From NCBI GenBank assembly GCA_037176905.1, contig JBBBWG010001238.1:1669-35621 (forward strand): a DNA stretch of 33,953 nt, given 5' to 3'. Origin of the DNA: Azolla pinnata. Lineage: Eukaryota > Streptophyta > Polypodiopsida > Salviniales > Salviniaceae. Below are positions 1-12,900 of the stretch, in pieces. The position numbers and the translations under genes are program-made. The stretch's first letter is position 1; every line of letters begins with the position of its first letter. Below the pieces are notes generated by a model. The model ran no database searches, was not told the DNA's origin, and saw nothing but the letters and a program-made list of their open reading frames with translations.

Positions 1-36
1 ATACGGATACGGATACGGATACGGATACGGATACGG
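1..36. repeat. (ATACGG)6 hexamer microsatellite
   Basis: Six perfect tandem copies of ATACGG run from the window edge, so the array may extend further left. The opposite strand reads (CCGTAT)n, one C-to-T change from the (CTGTAT)n hexamer at 14340-14910. Confidence 0.95.
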
Positions 37-1370
37 GCTGAAGACGGGAAAATTAATTCAACCGCCAAATTTTCTTTCCCTTTTTTTCTTCTTCTTCTTC
101 CTTCTTCTTCTTCTTTCTTTTCTTCTTCTTCTTCAAACTCGAAACGAAGAAGTTCGTCTTCTTCCCGTCGTCTGCTTCGCTTCCCTCTTTCCTTCTGCTT
201 CTGCCTGCCTTCTCCTTCGTCGTCGTCGTCGTCGTCTTCGTCTTCACCGCTTCCCGCTCAGAGAACGCAACAGAAGGAGAGGAGAGAGAGAGGGAGAGCG
301 ATTGCGACAAGTTCTTCCAAGTCTCCTCTCCCCGGACTCGCATTTCCTTCCTTCATCCCGGGACGTCCCGATCGATCGAGCTCCTCCATCTTCCAGGGCG
401 TCAGATCATCGGGAAGGAACAGGTTTATCCTGCCATCGCTGTTTCTGGCTCCGATGTAGAACGGCTCCCTCATCCGCCATCTCCCGCCTTCCTCGGAAGC
501 CATATAGCAAGGGGAACGAACGACGCCCGGCCATTCTTTTTCCTCGAAAACGACAATCAGAGAGCGGTTAAACGCCATCGATCATCTTTCCAAATCAATC
601 AGAAACGACAATTACTGCCGTTGATCCTCTCACAGATCAATCAAGAGGAGAAACGTCGTTGATTTTATTTCCAAACTAACCATCCGAACCGGAAATACCA
701 TCGGTTTCCGTTCCGGAAGAATCAGAAGGGAAGACGTCATTGATTTCTTTCCATATCAATCAGAACGGTATCTTTCGGTAGAATCAGAAGAAGAAATGAA
801 TCCGTAACTGCTTACCAAAGGTAGAAAACATTCTTATCTTTTCTTTGTTCTTCTGATGCTTCTCCACAAGAAAACGCTGATCTCTCTCTCTCTCTCTGCT
901 ATTATTCGCAATTAGATACTGTCAATTCTCGTTATCTCCCACGCACAATCTCTCTCTATCTCATACAGTCTTAATGTCAGTAAGCTCTTATAGCTTCTGC
1001 TTCGGTATTCCACACAGGCGAAGTTGAAATCTTGGAACTATAGTTGGAATATCAGTTCAGGTTCTGGTAGCTTTCCGATGTATTTGCTATCAATATTCTT
1101 TTTTTCCATGTCAGAATAGAAGATGTGTTACAAATGCATATTTCGAGGCCTAATTTTTAATACATTCGAACAAGTGAGCTTCTAGCCATATTTCATTCTT
1201 ATCACAAAGTCCAGCACTTTCAGCCATCTGTTCCATACTTCTATGAGATTTGCGTAATCTTCATAGAGGCTTGTCAACATGTTCACGAAAACATCTCTGC
1301 TAAGTCGAATACAGTACAAGGATACAACTATAAGATTCCTTATTTCTTGTGTTTTTTTACGTATATATGA

Positions 1371-1795
1371 TTCGTAGACGAAGTTTGAACCTAGATAAGT
1401 TGCAGAATTCCTGCCGTTATGCATAGAGACCTGAGGTTCGTAGAGGAGTTTTGAACTTACATAAATCACAAAATTTCTGCGATTGTACCTATATATCTGA
1501 GTATACATGATTCATAGACGAAGTTTGAACTTATGTAGTCGCAGAATATCTGCCATTGTACCTATATACCTGAGTTATACAAGATCCATAGAAGAAGTTT
1601 GAACCTATGTAAGCTGCGGAATTTCTGCCATCTTACCATCACTCGACTTTTATAAAAATCATAGAGGGATTTTGTACCTATATAAACTGCAGATATCTGT
1701 CACTGCACCTATATACCCGACTTATATAAGAGTCATAGAGGAAGGTTAGACCTGTAAAAGTTACAAAATTTCTGCCATTATACCTCAAACTCAAC
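1371..1795. repeat. Degenerate ~74-bp tandem array, six copies
   Basis: Copies begin at about 1371, 1437, 1511, 1584, 1658 and 1732, a spacing of 66 then 73-74 bp. Each carries the ordered landmarks (t)tcatagangaagttt, gaacctatgtaa, gcagaattTCTGCCatt and acctatatacctga. A weaker relative may start at 1260. Copies differ by many substitutions, so the array is old. It lies in the TPP 5' region, probably within a leader intron or promoter. The period is not a multiple of 3, and the minus-strand open frame across it is not a credible gene. Confidence 0.85.
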
Positions 1796-2173
1796 ACTTC
1801 CTTTGTCTTTTTTGGTATTTCTCCTCACAATTTCAAGCGTGTAAGTGTTGAAGAGTGAATGAAAGAATGTATTTAGGCCTCTGCTGATTATCGATGAGAA
1901 AATCTTTCAAAGGCTTGTATTGTTAACATGCAGTTAGGGTTCAATTAGGATCAGAGGAGACTGATTAGTTTTTGAGTCAGGATCATGATCACAATAACAA
2001 GTATCAAAAGATTTGTCTATTTTATGACAACAAAGTCTATCATCACAGGAGAACCTTCTCCAATTTGTCTATATAACAAGGCAAACCAGGTCTCAGGAAT
2101 AGGACGAAATCATCATTCATTCTGCAATCTATGAGTCTCTATGTTTTATGTCTACCATGCTGATTTAACTGCA

Positions 2174-2187
2174 TTTAGGGTTTAGGG
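2174..2187 (+). promoter_or_regulatory. Telo-box (TTTAGGG x2) upstream of TPP
   Basis: Two adjacent TTTAGGG heptamers lie 357 bp before the TPP start codon. Telo-boxes in plant promoters and leaders bind TRB/telomere-repeat factors; a function here is inference. Confidence 0.4.
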
Positions 2188-2543
2188 TAAATAGTAAAGG
2201 AACGAAACATCATAAAAATCTAAAACTCTGCTGAAAGAACTTATGACTGGGGAATACACTAGCTAGAAATATTTGCATCAGGACATCTCTATTTGTGTTG
2301 CATGCTATTAAATTTCTCAGGCTTCGTTATCAGTTTCTTTGGCAGTTCTTGTCTTCTTTCTTAGATTTTTTTTCTCATTGTCAATGTTGATCGCATATCG
2401 GGAAAATACTCGGATACTTATCTGATCATTTTATTTTATATCATTATGATGCAGTGATGCCTTGGTTGTTGCACTAAATCGAATAATCAAGATATGTAAG
2501 CACTACATTTGCGGTAAATTTTATCTCTAGAGAAAAAGTTATC

Positions 2544-5500
2544 ATGGCGGCCATGTCTGGTCATGCAAGAATGCAATCTGCATATCAGATTTCCAAAGTG
2601 AGAATGAGACCAACAGATTCAAGAACATTTGGTACATCACCTAGTAAGTCTTTGGTTTGCCCACCACCTATGGACTCAATACCAACAGACTTGCAGAAAA
2701 TAAATGATGAATACAATCAAGTAGGTGGCTGGTTGGAGGCAATGCGAGCTTCTTCACCTCGATACACTCCCAGTGAACCAGAGGAGGAAAATGATCAAGC
2801 TCATTTCGAAGAAGTTGCAAAAGTTCAATACGAGGAATGGATTGTAAGTGATGCTAGGTTTCTGCTTTGGCTTCAATGTTTGCCCATGCTATCATGTTAC
2901 TGATCATTTTTTAGCATTGTTTAGATTCGGAATCAATTCAATTGTAAGCTCAAAATTCAAACGCGTCATTAGAAAATGTTCTTTTTTCTTGATTTCTTCG
3001 TTTTAACTTCAATTAGTAGTATAGTATAGCAGAGTAAACAGAATTCAATGTCAACCTAATGGTTTATAGTAAATTGCAATGATGAGTATTTCTTTGCAAG
3101 AAAGTGGTAATCAGTTGTCTTCTGTACATAAACAGTAGATAAAATTTTGTTTACATGTAAGCATCAATAGCTTAAAATAATAACTGTGATGTTATCTAGG
3201 CCAACCATCCCTCTGCTCTGAATATGTTTGAGGAAATAAGCAATGATGCGAATGGAAAGGTAGTTGTTATATTCTTGGATTATGATGGAACACTTTCACC
3301 AATTGTGGAGAATCCGGATTGTGCTTTCATGTCTGAGGAGGTAAGAGTTAAAAATTCATTTTGGTCAGTATATTTCATGGTTAAGCAAATCTGCAATTTG
3401 TGTTCGTTTGACTTGAGATTTTCTTCCTTTTTTTTCTTGTAGATGCGGAATGTAGTAAAAATGGTTGCTGCAACTTTTCCTACTGCAATAATAACTGGAA
3501 GGTGTAGAGATAAGGTAAATGCTTATTGAAGTTGCAGCAAACATTCTTTCCTCTTCATCTACGAAGATCCCTAGTGTGAGAATACCAGCTAGTCCATAAT
3601 TTATTACTGCGACATATTTCATTTAAAATTGTGTATATAGGATTTTTGTTTACAGAGACCATCATTTGCTCCATACGTATGTTAAGTTCTGTGCCTTTTC
3701 GTTTGATATTTTGTCAGACGCGTTAGTGTGTGTTGGAAGGTTTTCTATAAGTCGTGCAGTTTGAGTAGATCTCTGTAGATCTAGGATACAGTTTGCAAAG
3801 CAGAAAAATATTTGTATCTTTATGGAAGTGAGTCTATGCAAGGTTGTGATGTTGTTGCATTGGATTAGGAATTTGAGTCATATCTTGTTTACTTTATAAG
3901 GAAATTTGGCTTATTGAGGGCAAAGTTGTGGTTGTTTTTCGTGTGCTATTTGAATTGTTTGCCACATTCTGATAGATCCTTCTCTGGCAGGTATATGAAT
4001 TTGTACGTTTGCCTGAATTATATTACGCAGGTAGTCATGGAATGGATATCATGGGCCCTGCTGAAGGGTACAATAGTGCCACTGCGGAAGGAGTTCAAGC
4101 CAAAGATTCCAAGGTTTCCAAAATATAATTAATTGGTTTTAATTTCAACATTGACTTGATATAGATAATGTGTATATGCACTACTGGTTTAGAAGGGAAT
4201 TGTGCATGTGTAGCCTAATCAGTGTTCTATGCATTATTGATTTCTCTCATCGGTTTGTCCAATGATGTTTAACTTCAATTTATCTCTAGAATGTTATGGC
4301 ACAGAGAAGTACTTCTGAAATAGTAATTTTGTTAACATAGTAGGGCTGTGTCTCCCTACCATAGTATGGCTGCCTGAGGGTAGTGCTGGAAATTCTCATC
4401 CTTCTCAATTTCTAAATTGAATAAAGTGGAATCTCTTACTGAAGGTAATTACTAAATCTATGTAAGAACTGTAGCATCTATACAAGTGAGAAATAAAAGA
4501 AAAAGGTTTTTGTTTATGATACTATTGAAACATATTACCAAACAGTCTTGTCACCCCAGATCTCAGGCAATTTTTAAAAATGTGAAGCAAGAAACAATGT
4601 CCTGTAGCAGCTTTTAGATATATCTCGTCAAATATTCAATCTGATCAACGAGAGCCAAATTGCATGGTCACGAATGCACCATGCGATATACAACAATTAT
4701 TCTGAAAGGCCTTGTTCACAACCTTTTGATATCATCATTTGGGGTGTGATACGTACTGATTCAAGTTGGAAGCAGACTTACATCAGGCCTCATGACACAT
4801 CAATCCTCATTCCTGTCGCAACATAGAACAGTAGAAAGTTTCTAAAGAAAGTTTTCTCAGGTGAGCTTTGAACAAACCCATTTGTCACATAGTTTGGGGA
4901 GATGTGCCTGTGCTTGAACTAGAGGTGCTTGTTTTGGAACATAAAAGAGAATCCTTGAGTTTGTGACCTCTCTGAATACATAGCAAGAATCGGAGAGGTT
5001 GGTTGATTCTTCTTGCCCTTCCAACTTTTACTTTTTGTTTTAACAAATCCATTAACTTGTTCGGTAACAATTCCTATAGGGCCAATTGGACATAATAACC
5101 AGGTAGTGCTTATAATCCTTGTTAAAAGCCACCAAAGCTTCTTCCATCAACTCAATTGCAGACAATGTGTGTTTGTACTAACTTTTCTGCTGTACGACAC
5201 CTATACGTGGTGAATCACTTTGATTGTCAGCTATGCTTCGTGTGGGCAAACCCTAAACCCTAAAACTTAAACCTATAGATTTTCCTGTGCTATCTCTACC
5301 TTCTATTGCATTATATTTTGGACATAATTTCCGATGTATTAGAATATATCCTAATAGAAATTCTGCTGAAGTCTTATTTTGCATTCTATTTTCAAAAGCA
5401 TAATCTAACTGCATGATGTTTGAGTCCAAATACTGTATTGGTCTGTTTTATGCCTCGATTTTTTATATACCAAGGGTGGCTCTATTGACACCTCTGATTC

Positions 5501-8500
5501 CTTTTTTTGTAAACAGGGGAATGATGTTGTACTTTTTCAGCCCGCCAGCAAATATCTACCCTTAATGAATGAGGTTGTCATATGGTTTCCTGATTTTGCT
5601 AGTGGCTTTGATGTTCCATAAAAGAGTAGAAAATTACAGTATGGCAACAGTGATAATTAATGCTACTTGTTAGTACTACAAGATGGTTTTTATATTAGAA
5701 TCTGTTTCAATATAAATATAGATGTCCCAAATTTCCAATCTGAAATTGTATTAACAGGTTTGTGATTTGCTGAAGGAAAGGACAAAGAAATATGCAGGAG
5801 CAAGGGTAGATCATAATAAATATTGTGCCACATTACATTTCCGGTGCGTCAAGGAAGAGGTAAATGGTATATGATAAATTGTCAGAAGTAGAGGTTGGTT
5901 AGTGAAATACGTTTTAGACACGTGAAACATTATTCGATGCGTAAAATGGTAGTGTTGTGTTTTAGATGCAAGATTAGAATCTCATGTTCCATTTCATGTA
6001 AAGATGTTCTATTGGCATGCAACGGTGGGTTAGAGATGGCTTTTAAATGACGAATTTATAACAGTACATGCTTTTCTCTACACTGATTGAAGGAAGATGC
6101 AAACACATGCTTATTACTTGCCTAGCTTCAGCCATTTGGGTCGTTACTACACAACCTTAGGCACCATTAACTGACCGTGTTAGGTTACTTCTTCAATGGA
6201 TCTTCAATGAGGGTGTTGGATCTATACCCACCCGTCTTCGGATATTGGAGAATGTACTATAGCTGGAGCATGAGAAATGGTTTCTCTTATTTAATAGACT
6301 TCATGAAGTAGGAACTAAAACTTAGGCTGAAAATGAAAGCTGATTTCACAGTTTTTTGAATTGTGTTGGAGTATCTGTTTCTAAAAGAGTTAGATTTATG
6401 CCATTTAGTATTACAAGATCTCAGAGGGTTTACTTCATCATATCATTAGTAATGAAGTAGTTGATATAGCAAAGGTTTTTTTTTATCATGATGTTCTTTT
6501 AATTCAAACATACTATTTCGAAGAAAGAGAGAAGCCAAGTTGAGGCATGGACATGGGTGAGAACAATACTTATGAGAAAGTACTCATGTCAAGCCTTGTT
6601 TTATAAAGCTAGGTTTTGTCAAGGGATCTCCTATATTTGCATGGTGAACTCAAGCCCTTAAGAGGTTGCCCAGCCTAGGATGGGGAATGTGATTGCCCTA
6701 AAAATTACGGACTCCTACAGCAGATGCCTAAGCCAATTTCAGTTACTTATTCCCTCAAAATTCCTTAAGATAAATGTCCCCTTAGCCAAGGAGGTGGATA
6801 GTGACCTGCACTTATAGAAGCAGGTACTGCTGGACTTGATTTCACAAGTACCCAGCCGGATTTGGATTGCCTTTGTGTCCTGATGGGCTTCCAGAAGGAG
6901 CTGCGATACCTTCCTCAGATCGTCAGCTTATCATCTTTTAGTGCTCATTGTCTGTGGGATATACATCAGAAAGTTTCAGCAACGCATAGCGCTAGATTTA
7001 GCATTAAGTTACACCATGTGCTAGAAGTACGATACTATCAACGTTATAAGATGCGTTTAAATATTTCTATTTCGAATAAGTGCATGGAGAAATTTAAACT
7101 CATTCATTTTGCATAGTGCGTGAAGGCTAAGGTTATGAACTGTGACTTCTATAAGCTCTTCTTGAAAAATCTGAAGAATGTTCTTTTCGATACATAAACT
7201 AGTTATTGGCAAATGTTTGCGTCAGCTCCAATCGGTTAATTAAAACCTGAGTCAAACAAGTTAAGCCTAAACCTGTAGAGAAAGTTCAAACCTTATCTGC
7301 CTTAAACCAGTTTTGGCTTAACAGGTTTAAATATATTTGTAAGCCTGCAGTTTAAGAACTATATTTTTGTATGTGCATGTGTAAACCATTTACTAAACCA
7401 GTTTGGAGCCCGTTAAGCTGAGCTATTGCAAATTCCTAACGTAAACAGTGCTCACTAAGCTCATACATGCAGGATTGGGTTGCACTTGCTGAAGAGGTAC
7501 AAATAATCCTGAAAGAGTATCCTGACCTAACATTAACGCAAGGACGAAAGGTGTGTCTTAACAAAATGATGTCTTCTATTGAATTGAAAAATATATTAGG
7601 CTACACTTTTTGTCGAAAAATCCCCTTGCTTCAGATGTATGACTTTTAAGTATAGTTACAGTCAGGATATGTTATTGAATGTTTCAGGGGAATGGTTTGA
7701 GATTAGGGAAAAGAGATTAGACAGGAAATTTGGTTGTAAGGAGCAGGAAGCAAGACTACACATCTCTTCAAAGAAAGATTGGAGTGGATTCATAGAGGGT
7801 AGGAACATTGATCAAAGATCTTCATGACATAGATCCGTGACTCATAAGTCGAATTTTACTGGTTATGCTTGATCGCCCATGACATAGCTGGAGGTGCCCT
7901 AGTTTTGTTCGAACTAAATGGGAGTGGTTTCCTTACTTCTAGCTTCTGATCTCTCTTTTCCTAGCTGATTGCTTTGTTACGAATCCGAATGGAACGCTTG
8001 CTCATAATCTAAATGTGTTGTGCATGCGTTCTCAGGTTTTAGAACTAAGGCCAGCGATAGAATGGCATAAAGGAAAAGCCTTGGAATTTCTTCTTGAATC
8101 CCTTGGTAAGTTTCTTTAAGAGTGAAAAGCTTTCTTCGTCCAGCATTACATTTCTGAGCAAGACCTCTTCGCTGCTTTGCATTTTAACAGACTTGGGAAA
8201 GTTTCCTGAAGTTTTCCCTGTTTATATCGGGGATGATCGCACAGATGAAGATGCTTTTCAGGTTACGCCTTGCACCCTTAACTTACTTATTGTGAGAGCT
8301 TGAGCGTCCCAGTGCACATACTGTACACCAGAAATTATTCACATCCTCTTTTACACATTCTGAAGGTTTTGAAAGAAAAGGAGATAGGTTGCAGCATCAT
8401 GGTATCAAGTGTAGCAAAGGGCACATGTGCGACGTACTCACTTGAAGACCCTTCACAGGTTAGTTACATGGGGATCTGTCAAGCTGCGTTACTGAAAGTT

Positions 8501-8629
8501 TGGCCACACTTGACCATAAAAAGATCAGATTAATCATCGAGTTTGATACACATATATGTTCAGGTTATGGAGTTTCTCCAGAAACTAGTGGAGTGGAAAG
8601 TCAGAACGCGTCATCAAATTTTGAGATGA
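2544..8629 (+). CDS. TPP: Trehalose-6-phosphate phosphatase (TPP), 11 coding exons, 390 aa
   Basis: Removes phosphate from trehalose 6-phosphate to give trehalose, the second step of plant trehalose synthesis and a control point of T6P sugar signalling. Exons: 2544-2843, 3200-3340, 3443-3514, 3991-4113, 5517-5573, 5758-5859, 7473-7550, 8036-8105, 8191-8261, 8366-8458, 8564-8629; all introns are GT-AG and phases match. HAD-phosphatase motifs are all present: [12 protein letters not shown] with nucleophile D127 and acid/base D129, AIITGR (T165), the TPP box YYAGSHGMD (183-190), QGRK (288-291), WHKGKAL with K303, and [12 protein letters not shown] (326-337). The about 100-residue variable N-terminus contains no synthase domain, as in stand-alone plant TPPs, and the length fits the family. 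The ATG at 2544 opens the exon that splices in frame; the leader probably has an intron ending at 2529. WHKGK replaces the more usual WDKGK. The isoform cannot be assigned. Confidence 0.95.
4114..5516 (+). other. TPP intron 4 (1.4 kb)
   Basis: The intron lies between exons ending at 4113 and starting at 5517. It is AT-rich with no exon-like phase-compatible block. It holds a second telo-box-like stretch at 5248-5265 (CCCTAAA x2 plus CCTAAAA). No recognisable TE protein was seen. Confidence 0.7.
5860..7472 (+). other. TPP intron 6 (1.6 kb)
   Basis: The intron is bounded by gtaaat at 5860 and tgcag at 7472. At 7240-7420 there is a degenerate run of (T)TAAACC(A/T)GTTT-type motifs resembling the AACCGGTT repeats at 33100-33310. 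A GC-richer patch at 6650-6930 looks like old repetitive sequence, but no TE family is recognised. Confidence 0.6.
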
Positions 8630-9905
8630 CGGCCAAACGGAAACTTCCGTGCATCGTAATATCGACAAAGATGAACGAGAGACATCACCTGGTCTTGTTA
8701 TTTACTATCAGTGCAGATAAAGAGTCTCATCTTAAGTTTAGCTATGGTGTTTTCTAACATGCTGAATCTGGGTGGATTTATAGGTGCTGAATAGTGTCCG
8801 AGCTCTGATTCGACTGGAGTTATGGAAACAAACAACTGGCTTTTGGTTGCGCCATAGCTGTGTATGTATTTAATTCGACATTCTCCATTTTGTAAAGGTC
8901 TATGTATATGTCGGAACAATCCAATCCAGGATGTGTGTGGAAGAGTTCACCGTTGTCGCCAAGTACATGTATAATATTTGCAAGTGGAGAAAAAAATCTG
9001 ATTCGATCCACCACGAATTCTTGGGGTTTGTAATCATTCTACTTTGTTACCGAAACATCCTTGGATCTATCAGCGCGAGCAAACACCATCCTCAAAATGC
9101 ATATTGTATTTCACAATCGTGGCATATAGAAAGAGTTTCTTTCCGATGTTGATATGCATTATCTTAATATGTGTGTGCACTGCCGATCCATATGATACTA
9201 GTACTCAAAATACCCTGTCATCAATACCCTTTGACAGGGAACATAAAGATTTTGACTTGCTCTAATTGCTGGTTTAAGGCAAAAAACATTACATTTATTT
9301 GCATGCTCCTAATGAGCACTTATGGACTTCATCAACCACTGTACCCGTAAGGGTCAGAAAAATAGCATATTATGAATCCTCTACTGTATACCATATTACA
9401 TTCACCACGTGATATCATTGACCCAAAGATAGAATTGCAAAAGAGAAATTTTCATTCAGCATTGAAGTAGAAATACAAAGCAGAGAGGGTTTTACTTCTG
9501 GAAAACACTTCATCACCTACCATGTTAACGACTACGGTCTTGACATTGAAAAACTAGAGCAAAGCACACCAAAATTAGAAGAAGATGAGTCAGTCCTCAT
9601 ATAAGTTTGTTACAAGGCCTTCTTTTCTTTTCTTTTTCTTTTTAAACTTACTACCCAGCATGAGTGGAAATGGCTAAAATAGTTAAATACCCGCTACTAT
9701 AGTGTCATTTAACTTGGGAAATTACATCTCATTGTTGCCGACTGCAGCTTTCTATGTGATTACGCTCCGATGCCCTCGCGAGGAAATACAGACACTCCTT
9801 TGATTTACTGAATTTTATACTGTTAACTAAATGGGAAAACTTCATTTGCTCAATGCATAAGGTATCTGGGGAAAAAACATGGGTAGCTGAGTTCATCAAG
9901 ACCCA
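8630..9905. other. Convergent intergenic space / 3' UTRs of TPP and ECT
   Basis: The TPP (plus) stop codon ends at 8629 and the ECT (minus) stop codon starts at 9906. The 1.28 kb between them must hold both 3' UTRs and polyadenylation regions. It is AT-rich, with no additional gene and no clear RNA element. Confidence 0.6.
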
Positions 9906-12900
9906 TTAGTTTGGTTGGTCAAGTACAATACCCTTCTCGCCCAACAAAGCCTTTTTGTAGTTGATAATGGTTTTTGAGAATTCATCCTTATCGCCAATCT
10001 TCAATGCCCCGGAATCTATGCCTACATCTTTCACCTCTATCTTCTCCTTGGGATTCTCATCATTGCCATTGTTATTGTTACTTTCAACCTTCAGAGCACT
10101 ACCAATGTTGGTATTCAGCTCAGCCATCTTTAACTGAAGGCTTTCAACTGTCGTGCCATTACCCATAGGAACTCCATTCTCTTTATCATTCGACATCTTA
10201 TCATCTCCAGTCGGGTTATTTACCTTTCCCGAAGACTTCTCTTTAAACTGTTTTACCACCTGATTGTTAGGAAAATGCTCTTCAACTGATTCTTTTTACC
10301 AGAAAAAGAAGGCTCACCCCCCAAAAAAATGCGCATTTATTAAAACCACGATAAATACCTGGTGACGCTGCTGCTGATATTGTTGCCGTGTCTTCCTCTC
10401 CTGCAGAACCTTTTGACGGCCATCATAGAAGGCAAAGTCATCGAGCAAAGATGTTCTCATCGGGAAAAACTTGAAGATTTTCAGCATTTCAAGACCCTGG
10501 TGGAAATGGACCTGCAACCACCAAGTCAAGCAAGGGGAACAGAGCTTTGTCAAGCATACGTGAAACCTTATTTCGAAAGGAAATTTTGAGCTGTAAAAAG
10601 CTTGAGTTACCTCTTGGGTATCTCGGCTGTGAGTAACAGGCTTGTTCTCATTATTAGCAAGGATGATATGTCTGAAGTGACCATTGGGCACATCTTTGAC
10701 AATATGCCATTTTACAGGCAGACAGCCATTCCATTTCCCTTGCAACCAGAAGTCCATGTTTTTGGTGAAATCAACAGCTCCGACCATCTCAGCTACACCA
10801 CAGAATTGCCCACTAGAATTTACCTGCAAAAAATGGAACAATACAAACAATTTAGTCCCTACATGAAATTTCATAGAAACAACAAAAATAGAACACTAGA
10901 AAATGCAATATTTTGTTCTTTGGATGTGTCACAGGAACATATTCAGAACATAGACGAACGTGGCACGTACATGGATCTCCTAGTGAAGTCAGACTTACCG
11001 AGAAAAAAAAGAAAACTGGACATTTATTGGACAATGACTGAGACTGCTCTTCAGCTTTTTTATAAGCCTCGTCCAGCCTTTTGTTTCCATTGGGTGTGCT
11101 TGACCATACAGCATACTTGATACTTTTATGCACATCATCTTCACTGTACGACTTAATAATGAAGAATTTTGCTTTCTCATATGAAATCTGAAAGTTCTCT
11201 TTGTTGTAATCATCCCTATTGATCGAACTACCATGATTCTGAACTGAAGTATCCGACTGCAAACAGGGAGTTTCAGATTCCAGTGTAGTTATGGGATGAA
11301 TCTTTGACTTCGTAATGAGAGAAACTTGGTTTTGCGAAACGGGAGTATCATTATCACTAAGGCTAATAATGTTTTCTGAAGTCTCACTCTTATTGGGAAT
11401 TTTTGTAGTTTCCTTTGCCCTCCAGTTAGCTCCAGTTGGACCTTTCAAAGAATTCCCTTTGTACCCTTTCCCAGTTAGGTTGGATGCAGAATGCACCCGT
11501 GGCATATTGTTATATCGTCCTGGTCCACCACCTGGTAAAGGAGGAATATAATTCCCTTGCACGCCAACATTCTGTTTGCAGGCCGCATTCACTTTCTTAA
11601 TAGTAAGAATCGAAAGAAAATCAAACAGATTGTTTTTTACTGATGTTGTTTAAGTTTTCAGGATCAGTCACCTGTGGAGGGTGTATCGGCTGAAACCCAT
11701 GGGCAGAAGAATGCCATTGCTGTGAATAGAGATCATACCCGTTTGTGGAATTATAGAAACCTCCATTACATTGTGGTGGATATGGGCCCCATTGATTTGC
11801 TGGATCCGGCGGAAGATAGTTGTTATATCCAGCTTGATACCCTTGTCTTCCATGAATTGCTGGTTTCACCTTCTGGTTAGGACCATCTTTTGGGCTTTGT
11901 TTTTTAACATCTGTTTTAGGTCCTTCTTGCTCTGTAGGATAGTAATGCGTGACTGCATGAGGAACTTGTGGATAGAAATGCCCATAAGCCTGACCATAAG
12001 CTGGTGATCCAGCACCCATATTCGAAATATAAGGTCCTTGAGGCTGGGTGGAATATGAAGATTGATATCCATAATTCGGACCATAATACATGTGTTGCCC
12101 ATTATCAGCAGTAATGCCCTACAGAAAGAACCAAGCACAAAAAACCAACTACTTGAATTTCTAAGAAGACCCCATTGTTAAAGAGCTGAAAAGCACATAC
12201 GCTGTTAATGGATCTTGCAGACTGTGAGCCTTACCATGTAAAAATCTCTCCTATCTTTTCCCTCCTCCCAGCCAGCAACTGATGTGATACATCCTACAAA
12301 AATACTTTACTAGTAAACTTCACTGATAAGGTATTCACTAGAAAGCTCATTTATTACTACGGATTAGTTTACAAACCCCCAGACAGTTGTCATGAAACCT
12401 CCGTTGTCACGGAATGGAAACAAAACCACAAATTTGCTCAAATTTGCATAATTCTTCAGAATACGTCTTAAGGATGTAATGGTCCAAGTTAAATCTACAT
12501 ATAAATACCTGTGTCAGCTCCTCCATCTGCTAACTTTAGTGGCACAAACTCTGCAATTTTATCTTCAAGAGTGCTTTGCTCCTAGAAGGCATATAGAAAA
12601 TTGATCAATTTTCGGCTTGCATTAAACAGAGATACACAACAGCTCTGCCATCGACTAGAAGATATTGTCCAAAACTTTATTTCGCTCATTGCATCTTGGC
12701 TAAATCAATACATTTCCTTTGGAGAAGGGATGAATCTAACAGTTATAACCATGCACTTATAATCAAAGAGCTGAAAAAGGTAAGAATATATCGAACTACA
12801 TGATTCTACGAGCCTCTTTTAACTATGTGGTCAACCTAGGCATATAATTCAGTGACAAATTACATTGCAAACGTGTTTTCCATCAATGGATTCTGGATGC

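Larger units (their letters stand above)
37..2543 (+). other. 5' flank and probable intron-containing leader of TPP
   Basis: No convincing coding gene is seen here. Pyrimidine-rich CTT/TCG stretches at 70-245 and CT tracts near 885-960 look like a plant promoter or leader. A likely leader intron acceptor (tgatgcag) ends at 2455, and a leader intron runs about 2496-2529 (gtaagc...ctctag), placing the ATG 14 bases into the next exon. The transcription start cannot be placed by eye. The tandem array at 1371-1795 and a telo-box at 2174 lie inside. Confidence 0.45.

Noticed and set aside
1371..1795. tRNA-like cluster, given a unit length near 74 bp
   Set aside because: The units lack A-box and B-box promoter sequences, a T-psi-C loop and acceptor-stem pairing.
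4885..5070. Possible copia-type retrotransposon fragment in TPP intron 4 (minus strand)
   Set aside because: The frame is short, and no gag zinc knuckle, integrase or RT motif could be found in any frame.
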